Positions 1 to 10,589 of a DNA stretch of 64,000 nucleotides are shown piece after piece. Origin of the DNA: Paracoccus cavernae (GTDB taxonomy: Bacteria > Pseudomonadota > Alphaproteobacteria > Rhodobacterales > Rhodobacteraceae). The position numbers and the translations under genes are program-made. The DNA lies in contig JAUFRC010000002.1 in NCBI GenBank assembly GCA_030410095.1, positions 149,501-213,500 of the forward strand. Direction: 5' to 3'. The notes under the pieces are model-generated. The model did not search any database. It was not told the DNA's origin and saw nothing but the letters and a program-made list of their open reading frames with translations. Numbering within the stretch: position 1 is the stretch's first letter; each line of letters starts with the position of its first letter.

Positions 1-518
1 TCGGGACGCGACCGAGCCTCGTCGAATGGCAGGTTGCCGCGCCGCAATGCCCTGCCGTCAGCCTTGTGCACGAACTCGCCGGTCGCTCGGCAAATCCGCC
101 GGCGCTGTCGCTCGACGCGCAAAGCGTGACCAGCGGCGGTGAGGTTTCGGGGCGGATCCGCGATCTCGGGGGCGCAGTCTCTGGCTGTTTCTGGTCTCGC
201 CCAAAGGCGCGGTCTATGATCTCTCGCAGGTCGCGGCGGGGCAAACGGACGGCTCGTTCACCTTCGCTTTCGGCATTTCGCTTGCCCCGACGAGGCCGGC
301 CCGCAGCCCCAGCTTTTGCTGGCCATCGCCTCGGATACCCCTTTGGCGAGCGTGGCTGCCGCGCCTTCGGGCAGCAATGCGGCAACCCTTCTGCCCTTCG
401 CGCTGGACGAAATCCGCCGCAATGGCGGCACCGCTGCGATCGATGTCGCGCCCTTCACCGTCGAAGCACCCGTGCCCGATCCCGAAACGCCCGCCCCGAG
501 CCGTCGGCTCCGGACTAG
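1..518 (+). CDS. C-terminal part of an unidentified protein (5' end outside window, frame-broken)
   Basis: The window opens inside this gene. A protein-like reading runs in frame 3 (to about 165), frame 2 (about 165-285), frame 1 (about 285-495) and then back to frame 3, ending at TAG 516-518 with a Pro/Ala-rich tail. The pieces join into one plausible sequence containing SGRIRDLGG, LWLFLVSPKGAVYDLSQ, LLLAIASDTPLASV and LLPFALDEIRRNGG. This resembles the C-terminal domain that follows kinase or caspase-like modules in some Rhodobacterales proteins, but I cannot name it. It converges on the peptidase operon, with only 7 bases between the two stops. The three frame changes look like indel errors. 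Confidence 0.45.
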   Translation, partial: GTRPSLVEWQVAAPQCPAVSLVHELAGRSANPPALSLDAQSVTSGGEVSGRIRDLGGAVSGCFWSRPKARSMISRRSRRGKRTARSPSLSAFRLPRRGRPAAPAFAGHRLGYPFGERGCRAFGQQCGNPSALRAGRNPPQWRHRCDRCRALHRRSTRARSRNARPEPSAPD

Positions 519-525
519 TTTGAGC

Positions 526-1499
526 TTACAGCACCGCCGGATCGAGGCGATGGATTTCGGCGTGGGTCGCGACATGGAAGGTGCCATCGGGCGCGATCCA
601 GCCGCGAAACATCCCTTGGGTATTATAGGGCATGGCGATGCGGCCATCCGCACCGACCGCGACCAGGCCCGCGCCGATGCTGTGCGGGGCGAGATCCTCA
701 TGCACGACTTTCGCGCTGGCGGTGGCGATATCTTCGCCGAGATAGCGCATCCGCGCGGCGATCTCGTGCGCCAGCACATGGCGGATGAACAGCTCGCCCT
801 TGCCGGTCCCCGAGATCGCGCAGATCCCGTCTTTCGCATAAGTGCCCGCGCCGATGATCGGGCTGTCGCCGACGCGGCCGTCGGGCTTGTTGTTGTAACC
901 GCCGGTCGAGGTTGCCGCCGCGAGATGGCCCGCGCGATCAAGCGCCACCGCGCCGACGGTGCCGTGCTTTTCGGATTCAGACGCGCCCGCGACCGTTCCC
1001 GCCGCCAGATGCGCCTTCATTGCAGCGAGCGCCTTTTCGCGGCGCGCCGTGGTGAAATAGGCCTGATCCTCGAGCGCGAGGCCCTTGGTCCTGGCGAAAT
1101 CGTCGGCGGCGGCTCCGGCCAGCAGGACGGCATCGCCGTGATCCAGAACGGCGCGGGCCGCACGGACGGGGTTGCGGATCCTGCGCGCCGCGCAGACCGC
1201 GCCGGCTGCGAGGTCCGCGCCGCTCATGATCGAGGCATCCATCTCGTGGATGGCGTTCTCGTTCAGCGCCGCGCCGTGGCCTGCGTTGAAATGGGGGCTG
1301 TCCTCCATCACGACGACCGCGGCCTCGACCGCGTCAAGGGCCGTGCCGTCCTCCGCCAAAACGCGCTGACCGGCCAGAAGCGCGCGGCCGAGATCGCGTC
1401 GCGCCTGAGCCCAATCGGCAGGCGAAAGATCGCTTTCGGCCATGACGCCGCAGCCGCCGTGGATCGCGAGCGCGAAAGGGGAAGATGCGGCAGGTTCAT
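526..1499 (-). CDS. iaaA: isoaspartyl peptidase / L-asparaginase, Ntn-hydrolase family
   Basis: Type III (plant-type) asparaginase that cleaves beta-aspartyl dipeptides and asparagine after autocleavage. The N-terminal FALAIHGGCGVMAES is the family start. The autocleavage region KHGTVGAVALD supplies the nucleophilic Thr (TVG), followed by the substrate-pocket segment STGGYNNKPDGRVGDSPIIG and the GTG motif ISGTGKGE. The start is ATG at 1499 with an AAGGA box upstream. The first 15 codons are shifted relative to the rest, and one C missing from the run at about 1478-1481 restores the frame. Rebuilt length is about 324 aa, normal for the family. It is the last gene of the peptide-import operon, 17 bases after the D-aminopeptidase-like gene, so peptide breakdown is its likely role. 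Confidence 0.88.
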
Positions 1500-1516
1500 G
1501 GATTATCCTTGCGGTT

Positions 1517-3021
1517 TCAGCGTTTTGCGTAAGAGATCATCCGCGCCCGCGATAAAGCGAGATCAAAGCGGCCTTCGCCGGTTCGGCACAGGCAAATGCG
1601 GCGCGTCCACGGACCGTCGGTCAGCGTGAAAAGGAAACGTCCGCCGCCGAGCGGTTGCAGCGGCATCGCGCGGCGAGTCGGTCCTGCGCCCATGACGACC
1701 GCGCCGTCCCGAATGGCCAAAGTCGCGCCGAAGGTCTCGCAAAGATAGCTGCCGTCGAGATCGGCGGGGACGGGCTCCGCGGTTGCGGGCAGGTAGCGCG
1801 CGGGCGCATGGCCGACTTCGCCGATGATGGAGGCACCCTCCATCGCCAGCTCCAGCCGCGAAGTCGGGGACTGGCTGTCGACGCCCCGCCTGCGCGCGGA
1901 TGGACGGCAACCTCGTCGTCGAGACGCGTGACGGATGCGCCTTTGACCTCGATCCAGTCGGCACCGCTTTCGGCGACATAAAGCCCCGCGATCAGATCCG
2001 AGCCCGCCTCGGGCAGGGTCTCGCCCAGAAGTGCGGCCATGACGGCGGCGGCCAGCGCCGAAGTGTTCACGTCATCGCGGTTCGCAACGACCGCGATGCC
2101 GCAGCCCGTTTCGGGATCGAGCAGCAGGTAGGATTTGAAACCGGGTTGCGAGCCGCCATGCCCGACCAGCTCGCGCGCACCGACCATCTGGCGGCGCATT
2201 CCGAGGCCGTAGCCGGTCGCGCGCCCGTCCGCGAGACGGCGCGTTGCGGTCAGCGCCGCGAGACGGCCTGCAAAGCTGCCCTCGCCGGCGAGAAGCGCGC
2301 GGCCCCATTCCGCGAGATCATTGCCGCTGCCGATCAAGCTGCCCGCCGCCGAAAGATGCATGCCTTGCAGGCCGATCCGCCAGCCGGTGCCGTCATGCCA
2401 ATAGCCGTCGCACAGTCCCGCGACCGGATCGGTCCACATCTCGGCGGCCTGCATGGCGATGCCGCGCGGGCCGCGCAATTCGGCTGCAAGGAAATCGTCG
2501 AAGGTCAGGCCATGGGCGCGCATCGCCTCCTCGACCAGCCGGTAGCCGCCGTTCGAGTAATGGACCTCGGTGCCGGCGGGATAGTTGAGCCGCTCCATTG
2601 CCGCATGGAAGGCCAGAAGGTCGGGAGCGCGGGTTTCGGTAAAGATCGAATGGCCGATCAGCGTCAGGCATTCGCGGGTATCGGGAATGCCGCCCGACAT
2701 ATCGAGCGCTTGACCGACCGTTACCGCCGCTGTCGCGGGCGCCAGTCGGGGCAGGTGCTTACCCAAGGGATCGTCCAGCGCGATGACCTCGGGATGGGCA
2801 AGCACGAAACTTGCGAAGACATGTTTCGTGACCGAGGCGTAGCGCACCACGCTCTGCGCGCCGAAGGGACGGCGGGTCGCGAGGCTTTCAAGCCCTGCAG
2901 CCCGCACCGCCCGAACGCCGGATCGATCGAACAGGATCGCCGCACCGCCGGGGCCGGCCGCATCCCACGTCACCCCTGCAACCAAAGCGGCCTCTGCCGC
3001 CGCCCAATCGAGATCGATCAT
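1517..3021 (-). CDS. serine D-aminopeptidase-like hydrolase (beta-lactamase / PBP fold)
   Basis: A penicillin-binding-protein-fold hydrolase of about 500 aa. The catalytic set is visible: SxxK as ASVTK near residue 70, YxN as YSNGGY near 165, and HxG as GHGGSQPG near 300. The chain continues past the catalytic domain with about 170 residues resembling the extra beta-barrel domains of Ochrobactrum D-aminopeptidase (DAP), which removes N-terminal D-amino acids. The start is ATG 3021 behind AGGAGG. A frame break lies near 1850-1880; after it the reading resumes at MEGASIIGEVG and runs to 1517. The gene sits between the peptide importer ATPase (23-base gap) and the isoaspartyl peptidase. An esterase or beta-lactamase-like role cannot be excluded, but the extra domains and neighbours favour DAP. 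Confidence 0.72.
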
Positions 3022-3044
3022 CCCGCGCCTCCTGCCCCTCGGGC

Positions 3045-3788
<744 letters not shown>

Positions 3789-3792
<4 letters not shown>

Positions 3793-4628
3793 GCGGTTTT
3801 CTCCTTCAGCCAGTCGTCGTCGCGCACCAGCACCGGCAGGCGGCGCTTGGGGTGCAAAAGCGAGGGCATCCCGTTCAACAGGCCCCGCGTATAGGGATGT
3901 TTGGCCTTGAGCAGGTCCGAGGCGGCCATTTCCTCCATGACCTGCCCCATATACATCACCGAGACGCGGTCGCAGAAATGCGAGACCAGCGGCAGATCGT
4001 GGCTGATCAGGATCAGTCCCATGCCGCGGCTTTCCACGAGATCGTCGATCAGGCGCAGGATCTCCGCCTGAACGGTCGCATCAAGCGCCGAGGTCGGTTC
4101 GTCCGCGATCAGCAATTCGGGATCGGGGGCCAGCATCATCGCGATCATCGCCCGCTGTCCCATCCCGCCCGAGATCTCGTGCGGATAGGCGTCGAAGACC
4201 TTTTTCGGATCGCGGATCTTGACCTGTTCGAGCAGGTCGAGCACGGCGTCGCGCACTTCGGCACGGCGACCGCCCTTATGCTCGCGCCAGGCCTCGCCGA
4301 TCTGCTTGCCGATGCTTTTCACCGGATTGAGCGAGTACTTCGGGTCCTGAAGGATGAAGCCCACGCGCTTGCCGCGGATCTTGCGCATCTCTTTTTCGCT
4401 GGTCTTGAGGATGTCGATATCCCCAAGCTGCATGCGGTCCGCCGTGACCTTTGCGGTCTTGGGCAGCAGGCGCATCAGCGCCCGCGCCGTCAGCGATTTG
4501 CCCGAACCGCTCTCGCCCACGATGCCCAGCTTCTCGCGGCCGACCGACAGGGAAATCCCGCGGACCGCCTCGACGCTTTTGCCATCGCGCTCAAAGGCGA
4601 TGCGGAGGTTCTTGATATCAACCTGCAT
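3789..4628 (-). CDS. peptide ABC transporter ATP-binding protein (DppD/OppD type)
   Basis: First ATPase of the importer, 279 aa and intact. Walker A is GIVGESGSGKS at about residues 35-45, the signature is ISGGMGQRAMIAMML, Walker B is LLIADEPTSALDATVQAE, and the H-loop is ISHDLPLVSHFCD. The C-terminal HPYTRGLLNGMPSL is the family's oligopeptide/dipeptide transporter tail. ATG 4628 was chosen over upstream in-frame starts because it begins at the family start MQVDIKNLRIAFE. It follows the DppC-type permease by 11 bases and overlaps the next ATPase. Confidence 0.93.
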
Positions 4629-4639
4629 GATCGCCTCTC

Positions 4640-5542
4640 TCAGTTCTGTTTCGGGTCGAGCACATCGCGCAGACCGTCGCCAAGGAAGTTGAAGGCCAGC
4701 GAGGTCAGCAGGATGGCAACCGCAGGCGCGACCGCGACCCACCATTGCTGGAGCATGTACTGGCGTGCCGTCGCGATCATCGCGCCCCATTCGGGCGAAG
4801 GCGGCTGTGCGCCCATGCCGAGAAAGCCCAGACTCGCGGCCGTGATGATGATCGAGGACATGTCCAGCGTCACCCGCACGATCAGCGAGGGCACGCACAT
4901 CGGCGCGATATGGCGCCCCACAATGCGCCAGCGCGATGCGCCGGTCAGGCGGCAGGCGGCGATGAAGTCGCTGTTGCGGATGGTCATCGTCTCGGCACGC
5001 GCGATGCGGGCATAGGGCGGCCATGCGGTCAAAGCGATTGCAAGGATTGCGCTTTGGACGCCCGGTTGCAGCGCCGCGACAAAGGCCAGCGCAAGGATCA
5101 GGCGCGGGAAGGCCAGAAACACGTCGGTGACGCGCATCAGGACCGTGTCGACCTTGCCGCCGAAATAGCCCGCGATACAGCCGATCGCGAGGCCGAGCGG
5201 CGCGACCATCACCACGACGGTGATCACCATGCCGAGCGTGACGCGGCCGCCGTAAAGGACGCGCGACAAGATATCGCGACCCAGCTCGTCCGTGCCGAAC
5301 AGATGTTCTGCCGAGGGACGTGCAAGGCGGTTCTCGAGGTTCTGGATGGCCGGATCATAGGGTGCCAGAAGCGGCGCGAAAATCGCCGTCAGCACCGCGA
5401 ACAGAATGATGGTCAGGCCGATCATCGCCAGCGGATTGCGCCGCAGGGATAGCCAGATGCGGTAGCGCCGCCCCCAGCTTGCCTGCGCGCGCGAGCTCGG
5501 CATATCGTCCATCGCCCAATTGCGGAAAGTGCTTAGCATCAT
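4640..5542 (-). CDS. peptide ABC transporter permease (DppC/OppC type)
   Basis: Inner-membrane permease of 300 aa. The N-terminal segment RRNPLAMIGLTIILFAVL is the DppC family hallmark, followed by FGTDELGRDILSRVLYGGR, a very typical motif. The cytoplasmic EAA loop appears as RIARAETMTIRNSDFIAACRL. About six hydrophobic segments are visible. It is an intact reading frame nine bases after the DppB-type permease, and it pairs with that protein to form the channel. Confidence 0.94.
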   Translation of the reverse strand: MMLSTFRNWAMDDMPSSRAQASWGRRYRIWLSLRRNPLAMIGLTIILFAVLTAIFAPLLAPYDPAIQNLENRLARPSAEHLFGTDELGRDILSRVLYGGRVTLGMVITVVVMVAPLGLAIGCIAGYFGGKVDTVLMRVTDVFLAFPRLILALAFVAALQPGVQSAILAIALTAWPPYARIARAETMTIRNSDFIAACRLTGASRWRIVGRHIAPMCVPSLIVRVTLDMSSIIITAASLGFLGMGAQPPSPEWGAMIATARQYMLQQWWVAVAPAVAILLTSLAFNFLGDGLRDVLDPKQN

Positions 5543-5551
5543 CTTTGCCCC

Positions 5552-6565
5552 TTATTGCACGCGCGGGTCGAAGACGCGGTAAAGCACATCGGCCAGAAGG
5601 TTCAGCCCGACATAGATCAGACCGATCAGCAGCGTGGCTCCGACGACCGGATTCATATCGGCATTCATCAGCGAGACCGTGAGATATTGGCCAAGGCCCG
5701 GCCATGCAAAGACCGTTTCGGTCACGACCGCGCCTTCAAGCAGACCGGCATAGGTCAGCGCGATCACGGTGATCAGCTGGACCGCGACGGTCGGGAAGGC
5801 ATGGCCGAAGATCACGCGAGGGGCGGAGAGGCCCTTGGCGCGGGCCGCAACGATGAACTCGCCCTTCAGCGCATCCAGCATGAAGGCGCGCGTCATGCGG
5901 GTGATATAGGCCATCGAGAAATAGCTCAGCACCGAGACCGGCAGCACGAGATGCGCGACCGCATCGCGGAAAGCGCCGAAATCGCCCGCCAGAAGCGCGT
6001 CGATGGTCAGGAAACCGGTAACGGTCGGGATCATGTCCTGAAAAATGATATCCTGCCGCCCCGGCCCCGGCGCGATGCCGAGCCCCGCGTAGAAGATCAG
6101 CAGCGCCAGAAGCGCCAGCACGAAAACCGGCACCGAATGGCCCGCGAGGCAAAGCACGCGGATGATCTGGTCGGTGATCGAGCCCTGCTTGACCGCCGAA
6201 AGGATGCCCAAAGGCACGCCGACCAGCACCGCGATCAGCAGCGCATAGGTCGCAAGCTCCATCGTGGCGGGGAAGTAATGCGCGATATCCGTGGTGACGG
6301 GGTTCTGCGTCAGGATCGACTTGCCGAAATCGCCGTGCAGGATCTGCCAGAGGTAGTTCCCGAATTGCACGATCAGCGGTTGGTCGAGGCCCATTTCCGC
6401 GCGCACGCGTTCGATCACCGCTTCGGGGGCGTTGTCGCCCACCGCGGCAATCACGGGATCGACCGGCATGACGCGGCCGATCATGAAGGTGACGACGGCC
6501 AGCCCGAACAGCGTCGCGAGGACGCTGCCGAGCATGCCGGTGGTTCTTTTCAGTCGCTTGCTCAC
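5552..6565 (-). CDS. peptide ABC transporter permease (DppB/OppB type)
   Basis: Inner-membrane permease of 337 aa. It contains the DppB signature segments MGLDQPLIVQFGNYLWQILHG and the EAA-type loop RMTRAFMLDALKGEFIVAARAKGLS, ending in LNLLADVLYRVFDPRVQ, the standard C-terminus. It begins with GTG at 6565, overlapping the stop of the binding-protein gene, so it is translationally coupled. The frame is intact. Confidence 0.94.
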   Translation of the reverse strand: MSKRLKRTTGMLGSVLATLFGLAVVTFMIGRVMPVDPVIAAVGDNAPEAVIERVRAEMGLDQPLIVQFGNYLWQILHGDFGKSILTQNPVTTDIAHYFPATMELATYALLIAVLVGVPLGILSAVKQGSITDQIIRVLCLAGHSVPVFVLALLALLIFYAGLGIAPGPGRQDIIFQDMIPTVTGFLTIDALLAGDFGAFRDAVAHLVLPVSVLSYFSMAYITRMTRAFMLDALKGEFIVAARAKGLSAPRVIFGHAFPTVAVQLITVIALTYAGLLEGAVVTETVFAWPGLGQYLTVSLMNADMNPVVGATLLIGLIYVGLNLLADVLYRVFDPRVQ

Positions 6566-8160
6566 GCCTTGGTCGTTCCCGCATAGGAGTGGCTGTCCGA
6601 CAGCGCGCCAAGGCGGACGCCTTCGACATTCGGGCGGCAGGCCGCGGTGGTCGAAGTCTGCATCATGATCGCGAAGGGGCTGTTCTGCATGTAGAGATCC
6701 TGCAGCGCGAGATATTTCTCGGTGCGGGTCGCGGGATCTTGCTCGTCACGGGCCTCGATCGACAAAGCCGCCAGCTTCTCGTCCTGGAAATGCGAGCGCC
6801 ATGCGAAGGGCTTGGTCGCGGCATCGTCCGAGTTGTCGGTATTGACGCAGAAGACATCGACGTTCGAGTTCGGGTCGAAGTAATCCGTGCCCCAAGCCGA
6901 CAGTGCCATCTCGTGCTGGCGTGCGCGCATCTTGGTCAGGACCTGACGGTTTTCGGCGGCAAGCAGGTTCACCTTGATGCCGATTTCGGCAAGGTTGGCC
7001 TGCAGCGTCTGCGCGATCGCGGGGTAGGGCTGGGCCGAATAATGGTCCATCGCGATCTCGAACCCGTCGGGGAAACCGGCCTCTGCCAAAAGCGCCTTGG
7101 CTTTCGCGCTATCCTTGCTGAAGGGCGTGTTCATATTGGCGCCCGGCAGACCCTCGGGGACGATCGACTGGTGGACCTTGTGGGTCGCGGGCAGGATGTT
7201 GGACTGGATGCCCTGATAATCGATCGCCCATTTGACCGCTTCCCAGACCTTGGGGTCCTTGAGCTTCTCGTTCGAGACGTTCATCGATACCAGCATCAGC
7301 GAAGCGGTGAATTTCTGCACCAGCTTGACGCTTGCATCGTCTTTCAGCGTCTTGAGCTGCTCGCTGGTGAGGTTGCGCGCAATGTCGATATCGCCCTTTT
7401 GCAGCATCAGAAGCTGGGCCGAGGGGTCGATGATATGACGCAGGATGATGCGCTGGATGCCGCCCTGATAATCGCCGTTCGGGTTGACCTGCAGCGAAAC
7501 CGTATCGCTCGGACGCCAGATCTGGAGCATGAATTCGCCCGAACCGGCCGAGTTCTTCTGGAGCCAGGCATTGCCCAGATCGCCGTCGACTTCGTTTTCA
7601 AGCGCGACTTTCTTTTCGACCACGGAGCCCACGTTGGCCGAGAGGCAATACAGCAGGAACGAGACCGAGGTCGGCGCTTCGGTCGTCAGAACCAGCGTCG
7701 TCGCATCGGGAGCGGTGATCGCTGCCCCGACGTTTTCGGCGGTCCAGCCGAATTGCGAGATGATGAAGGCCGGGCCTTTGTTCATGATGATGCAGCGCTG
7801 GAGCGACCAGGCGCAATCCTCGGCGGTCAGCTCGCCGCCCGACGAGAATTTCACGCCCTGCTTGATCTTGAAGGTAAAGGTCTTGCCATCTTCGCTGGCG
7901 CTCCAGCTTTCGGCGATCTGGGGATCGACCGTGTTGGGATCGTCCAGATTGGGTTTGACCAGCTTGTGGTACATGTTGCCGCAGATTTCCGAGCCGATCG
8001 CCTCGAAGCTCTCGTGCGGATCAAGGCTCGTCATGTTGTCGAGCTGCTGTGCGACCACCAGAATGGTCTTGGGGCTTTCGGCGAATGCTTTCGACAGCGA
8101 CAGATAGGAAAGCGCCGGAAAGGCCGCTGCACCGGCGATGAAATGACGTCTGGAGAGCAT
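6562..8160 (-). CDS. peptide ABC transporter substrate-binding protein (SBP family 5)
   Basis: Periplasmic solute-binding protein of 532 aa, first gene of the peptide/amidohydrolase operon. The N-terminus MLSRRHFIAGAAAFPALSYLS carries two arginines ahead of a hydrophobic stretch, consistent with a Tat- or Sec-type signal. Family 5 features include the segment DGKTFTFKIKQGVKFSSGGELTAED and the later AKALLAEAGFPDGFEI. The ligand is probably a peptide, judged from the downstream peptidases; glutathione or opine ligands are also known in this family. Confidence 0.92.
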   Translation of the reverse strand: MLSRRHFIAGAAAFPALSYLSLSKAFAESPKTILVVAQQLDNMTSLDPHESFEAIGSEICGNMYHKLVKPNLDDPNTVDPQIAESWSASEDGKTFTFKIKQGVKFSSGGELTAEDCAWSLQRCIIMNKGPAFIISQFGWTAENVGAAITAPDATTLVLTTEAPTSVSFLLYCLSANVGSVVEKKVALENEVDGDLGNAWLQKNSAGSGEFMLQIWRPSDTVSLQVNPNGDYQGGIQRIILRHIIDPSAQLLMLQKGDIDIARNLTSEQLKTLKDDASVKLVQKFTASLMLVSMNVSNEKLKDPKVWEAVKWAIDYQGIQSNILPATHKVHQSIVPEGLPGANMNTPFSKDSAKAKALLAEAGFPDGFEIAMDHYSAQPYPAIAQTLQANLAEIGIKVNLLAAENRQVLTKMRARQHEMALSAWGTDYFDPNSNVDVFCVNTDNSDDAATKPFAWRSHFQDEKLAALSIEARDEQDPATRTEKYLALQDLYMQNSPFAIMMQTSTTAACRPNVEGVRLGALSDSHSYAGTTKA

Positions 8161-8462
8161 GGTGTAAATCCTGTTTCACGGACCGTTCGCATGGACGGCC
8201 ACGGTCCACAGATCGGTGCTTCTGGCGGTTTTCTGGTGGCTCTTCCGGCCGCGCGAAGGCGGCGGTCGCGCCGCAACCTTTGCGCTAACACGGCGCTTTT
8301 CCTTCCCGCCAATGCCAAATCCGCGACAGATCAGACCGCTTTTGCATAACCGCGTAAGATCAGGTGATTAGACAGCATGGCTGACCTTACGCGACATATT
8401 TTCGCGGTTGCAGACCACGCCCCGCAGTCCGACAGAGAGTGCGAAATCACAGGAGATCAGAT
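8161..8462. promoter_or_regulatory. divergent promoter region between the peptide-import operon and the M19 dipeptidase
   Basis: A 302-base gene-free stretch separating two divergent transcription units. It contains an imperfect inverted repeat, CGCGTAAGATCA at 8351-8362 and TGACCTTACGCG at 8382-8393 (11 of 12 positions complementary, 19-base spacer). The AGGAGA ribosome-binding site of the dipeptidase is at 8451-8456. I see no ORF worth calling in it. Confidence 0.6.
8351..8393. repeat. 12-bp imperfect inverted repeat, candidate operator
   Basis: Arms CGCGTAAGATCA and TGACCTTACGCG face each other across 19 bases and match at 11 of 12 positions. The element lies about 70 bases upstream of the dipeptidase start and 190 bases upstream of the binding-protein start, where a dimeric regulator could control both units. 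The binding protein is unknown. Confidence 0.45.
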
Positions 8463-9500
8463 ATGTCCGATTTGCCCGAGATGCCGGTTTTCGATGGCCA
8501 TAACGATGCGCTTTTGCGGCTCTGGAACACCGGCGGCCCCCAAGCGATCCGCAACTTCATCGACGGAGAGCCGCTCGGCCACATCGATCTGCCGCGTGCG
8601 CGCAAGGGCGGTCTTGCGGGCGGGCTATGCGCGATCTACGTCCCCTCGGAGCGTGTGCTGGACGCCGAGGGCAACTGGCCGACCCCGGGCCGCGCCGAGG
8701 CTCTCGAGGTCACGACCGCGATGGCGGGGATCCTGACGCGGCTGGAAATCGAGGCAGAGGGCGCGCTGAAAATCTGCCGCTCGGCGGCCGATATCCGCGC
8801 GGCGATGGCCTCGGGCGCTTTCGCCTCGGTCTTCCATATCGAGGGCGTCGAGGCGATCGGGGCCGATCTCGATCTGCTGTACCTGCTTCATGCCGCCGGC
8901 CTGCGCAGCATCGGTCCGGTCTGGAGCCGCCCGAACATCTTCGCTTTCGGCGTGCCCTTCCGCTTCCCCTCGACCCCCGATATCGGCCCGGGTCTGAGCG
9001 CGCATGGCAAGGCGCTGATCCGCGCCTGCAACGAGCTCAAGATCATGGTCGATCTCTCGCATATGAACGATGCGGGCTTCTGGGATATCGCGAAAATCTC
9101 GGATGCGCCGCTGGTCGCCTCGCATTCCAACGCGCATGGCATCTGCCCGCATAGCCGCAATGTCACCGACCGCCAGCTTGACGCGATCAAGGATACCGGC
9201 GGATTGGTCGGTATCAACTTCGGCGTGGCCTTCCTCAACCCGACCGGAGAGCGCGACACCGCGCTGCCGCTCGAGGTGATGGTGCGCCACATCGATTATA
9301 TCGTTGAGCGGGTCGGCATCGATCATGTCGCATTGGGTTCGGATTTCGACGGCACGACCATTCCGGCGGCGCTGCGCGATGCAAGCGATCTGCCGAAACT
9401 GGTCGATGTGCTGAAAGCGGGCGGCTATGTCGGCGAGGATCTGGAAAAGATCACCCACAAGAACTGGATCCGTGTGCTTGAACGCACTTGGGGCGCATAA
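8463..9500 (+). CDS. membrane-dipeptidase family zinc peptidase (M19)
   Basis: Renal-dipeptidase family enzyme, 345 aa, that hydrolyses dipeptides including those with a C-terminal D-residue. The metal ligands are visible: FDGHND (His, Asp) near residue 9, the bridging Glu in HIEGVEAIG near 125, SHSNAHG near 220, and the Asp of LGSDFDGT near 300. ATG 8463 lies 6 bases after AGGAGA and is preferred to an upstream in-frame ATG. There is no signal peptide, so it acts in the cytoplasm on imported peptides. It is divergent from the peptide importer and convergent with the D-amino acid transaminase. Confidence 0.9.
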   Translation: MSDLPEMPVFDGHNDALLRLWNTGGPQAIRNFIDGEPLGHIDLPRARKGGLAGGLCAIYVPSERVLDAEGNWPTPGRAEALEVTTAMAGILTRLEIEAEGALKICRSAADIRAAMASGAFASVFHIEGVEAIGADLDLLYLLHAAGLRSIGPVWSRPNIFAFGVPFRFPSTPDIGPGLSAHGKALIRACNELKIMVDLSHMNDAGFWDIAKISDAPLVASHSNAHGICPHSRNVTDRQLDAIKDTGGLVGINFGVAFLNPTGERDTALPLEVMVRHIDYIVERVGIDHVALGSDFDGTTIPAALRDASDLPKLVDVLKAGGYVGEDLEKITHKNWIRVLERTWGA

Positions 9501-9527
9501 GCGACCCATGCGGGACTAAGCATGAAA

Positions 9528-9549
9528 AAGGGGGCCTTATGGCCCCTTT
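9528..9549. terminator. bidirectional intrinsic terminator
   Basis: A G/C stem (AAGGGGGCC / GGCCCCTT, with one extra G) and a TTAT loop, flanked by A-rich and T-rich sequence. It lies between the convergent dipeptidase and D-amino acid transaminase genes, so it can serve both strands. Confidence 0.8.
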
Positions 9550-9575
9550 GTTGTTCGGATCGCGACAGTCGCGCC

Positions 9576-10435
9576 TCAAATGATCTTTTCGCAGGCACGG
9601 GCGGCGGCAAGATAGATCTCTTGCAGGCGACGCGTCACCGGACCGGGTTTGCCGTCACCGATCACCGCATCACCGATCCGCACGACGGGCGTGACAAGGC
9701 TCGAGGCGCTGGTCAGGAAGGCCTCGGCGGCGGATTGGGCCTCGGCAATGGTGATCGGACGTTCTTCGATGGTCAGGTTTGCACTTTCGGCGAGGGTCAT
9801 CACCGCGCGGCGGGTGCAACCGGGCAAGATCGCATGCGAGTTCTGCCGCGTGACGATTTTGTCGTCATGGGTCAGGATGAACGCGGTCGACGAGGCCCCT
9901 TCGGTGATCGCGCCGTCTTCATGCAGCCAGACATCGGCAAAGCCCTGCGCCTTGGCATCCTGCTTGGCCAGAGCCTGCCCCAGAAGCATCACGGTCTTGA
10001 TGTCGCGGCGGTTCCAGCGCGGATCCTCCACAAGGGCGACCGCGATGCCGTTTTGCTGGGCGGGCGTGTCGTAGAGCTTCTTCGGCTGGGTGAAGGCGAC
10101 GAAGGTGGGCGCCATATCCGCTTCGGGCAGGAAGTTGCGCTCGGCCACCCCGCGCGAGACCTGAAGATAGATCGTGCCGTCCGTCATCTGGTTGCGCCGC
10201 GCCAATTCGATCTGCATTTCGCGCACGTTTTCGAGAGCAAGCGGCAGCGGAATGTCCAGTTCGCCAAGCGAACGGGCGAAACGGGCAAGGTGGAGATCAT
10301 TGTCGATCAGGTGCCCGTCGACCATGCGGTGACCTCGTAGATCGCATCCCCGAACAGGAACGCCCGATCCATGACCGAGATTTTTGCTTCGTTTTCAGGC
10401 AGGTAAGAGCCGTTGATGTAAATATGACGCGTCAT
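9576..10435 (-). CDS. dat: D-amino acid aminotransferase (class IV PLP)
   Basis: Fold-type IV PLP transaminase, about 286 aa once the frame is repaired. The N-terminus MTRHIYINGSYLPENEAK with MDRAFLFGDAIYEV is typical of D-alanine aminotransferase. The catalytic Lys is in RDIKTVMLLGQALAK, and the PLP-contacting TEGASSTAF motif follows. The frame breaks near 10322 (EVTA ... VVDGHLIDND), compatible with a missing base. ATG 10435 is the family start. It should convert D-amino acids released by the neighbouring D-aminopeptidase and dipeptidase to 2-oxo acids. Confidence 0.85.
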
Positions 10436-10514
10436 GATCCTAGCTCGCATCCGATGGTTGCCGCCAGCCATAAGCACTCGGGTCGGGAATGGCCAATGCC
10501 GGATTTTCCCGAGG

Positions 10515-10562
10515 TTAGACCCTTTTTGCATAGCTCTGGCATCGGGCGGACAAGGGGTCTAA
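10515..10562. repeat. inverted repeat in the dat / lysR intergenic region
   Basis: TTAGACCCTT at 10515-10524 and AAGGGGTCTAA at 10552-10562 are complementary except for one extra C/G. They lie in the divergent control region between dat (start 10435) and the LysR-type gene (start 10590), the usual place for LysR autoregulatory sites. No binding is demonstrated. Confidence 0.4.
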
Positions 10563-10589
10563 GGCAGCTCCTTCGCGGAAAGGTGCGTG

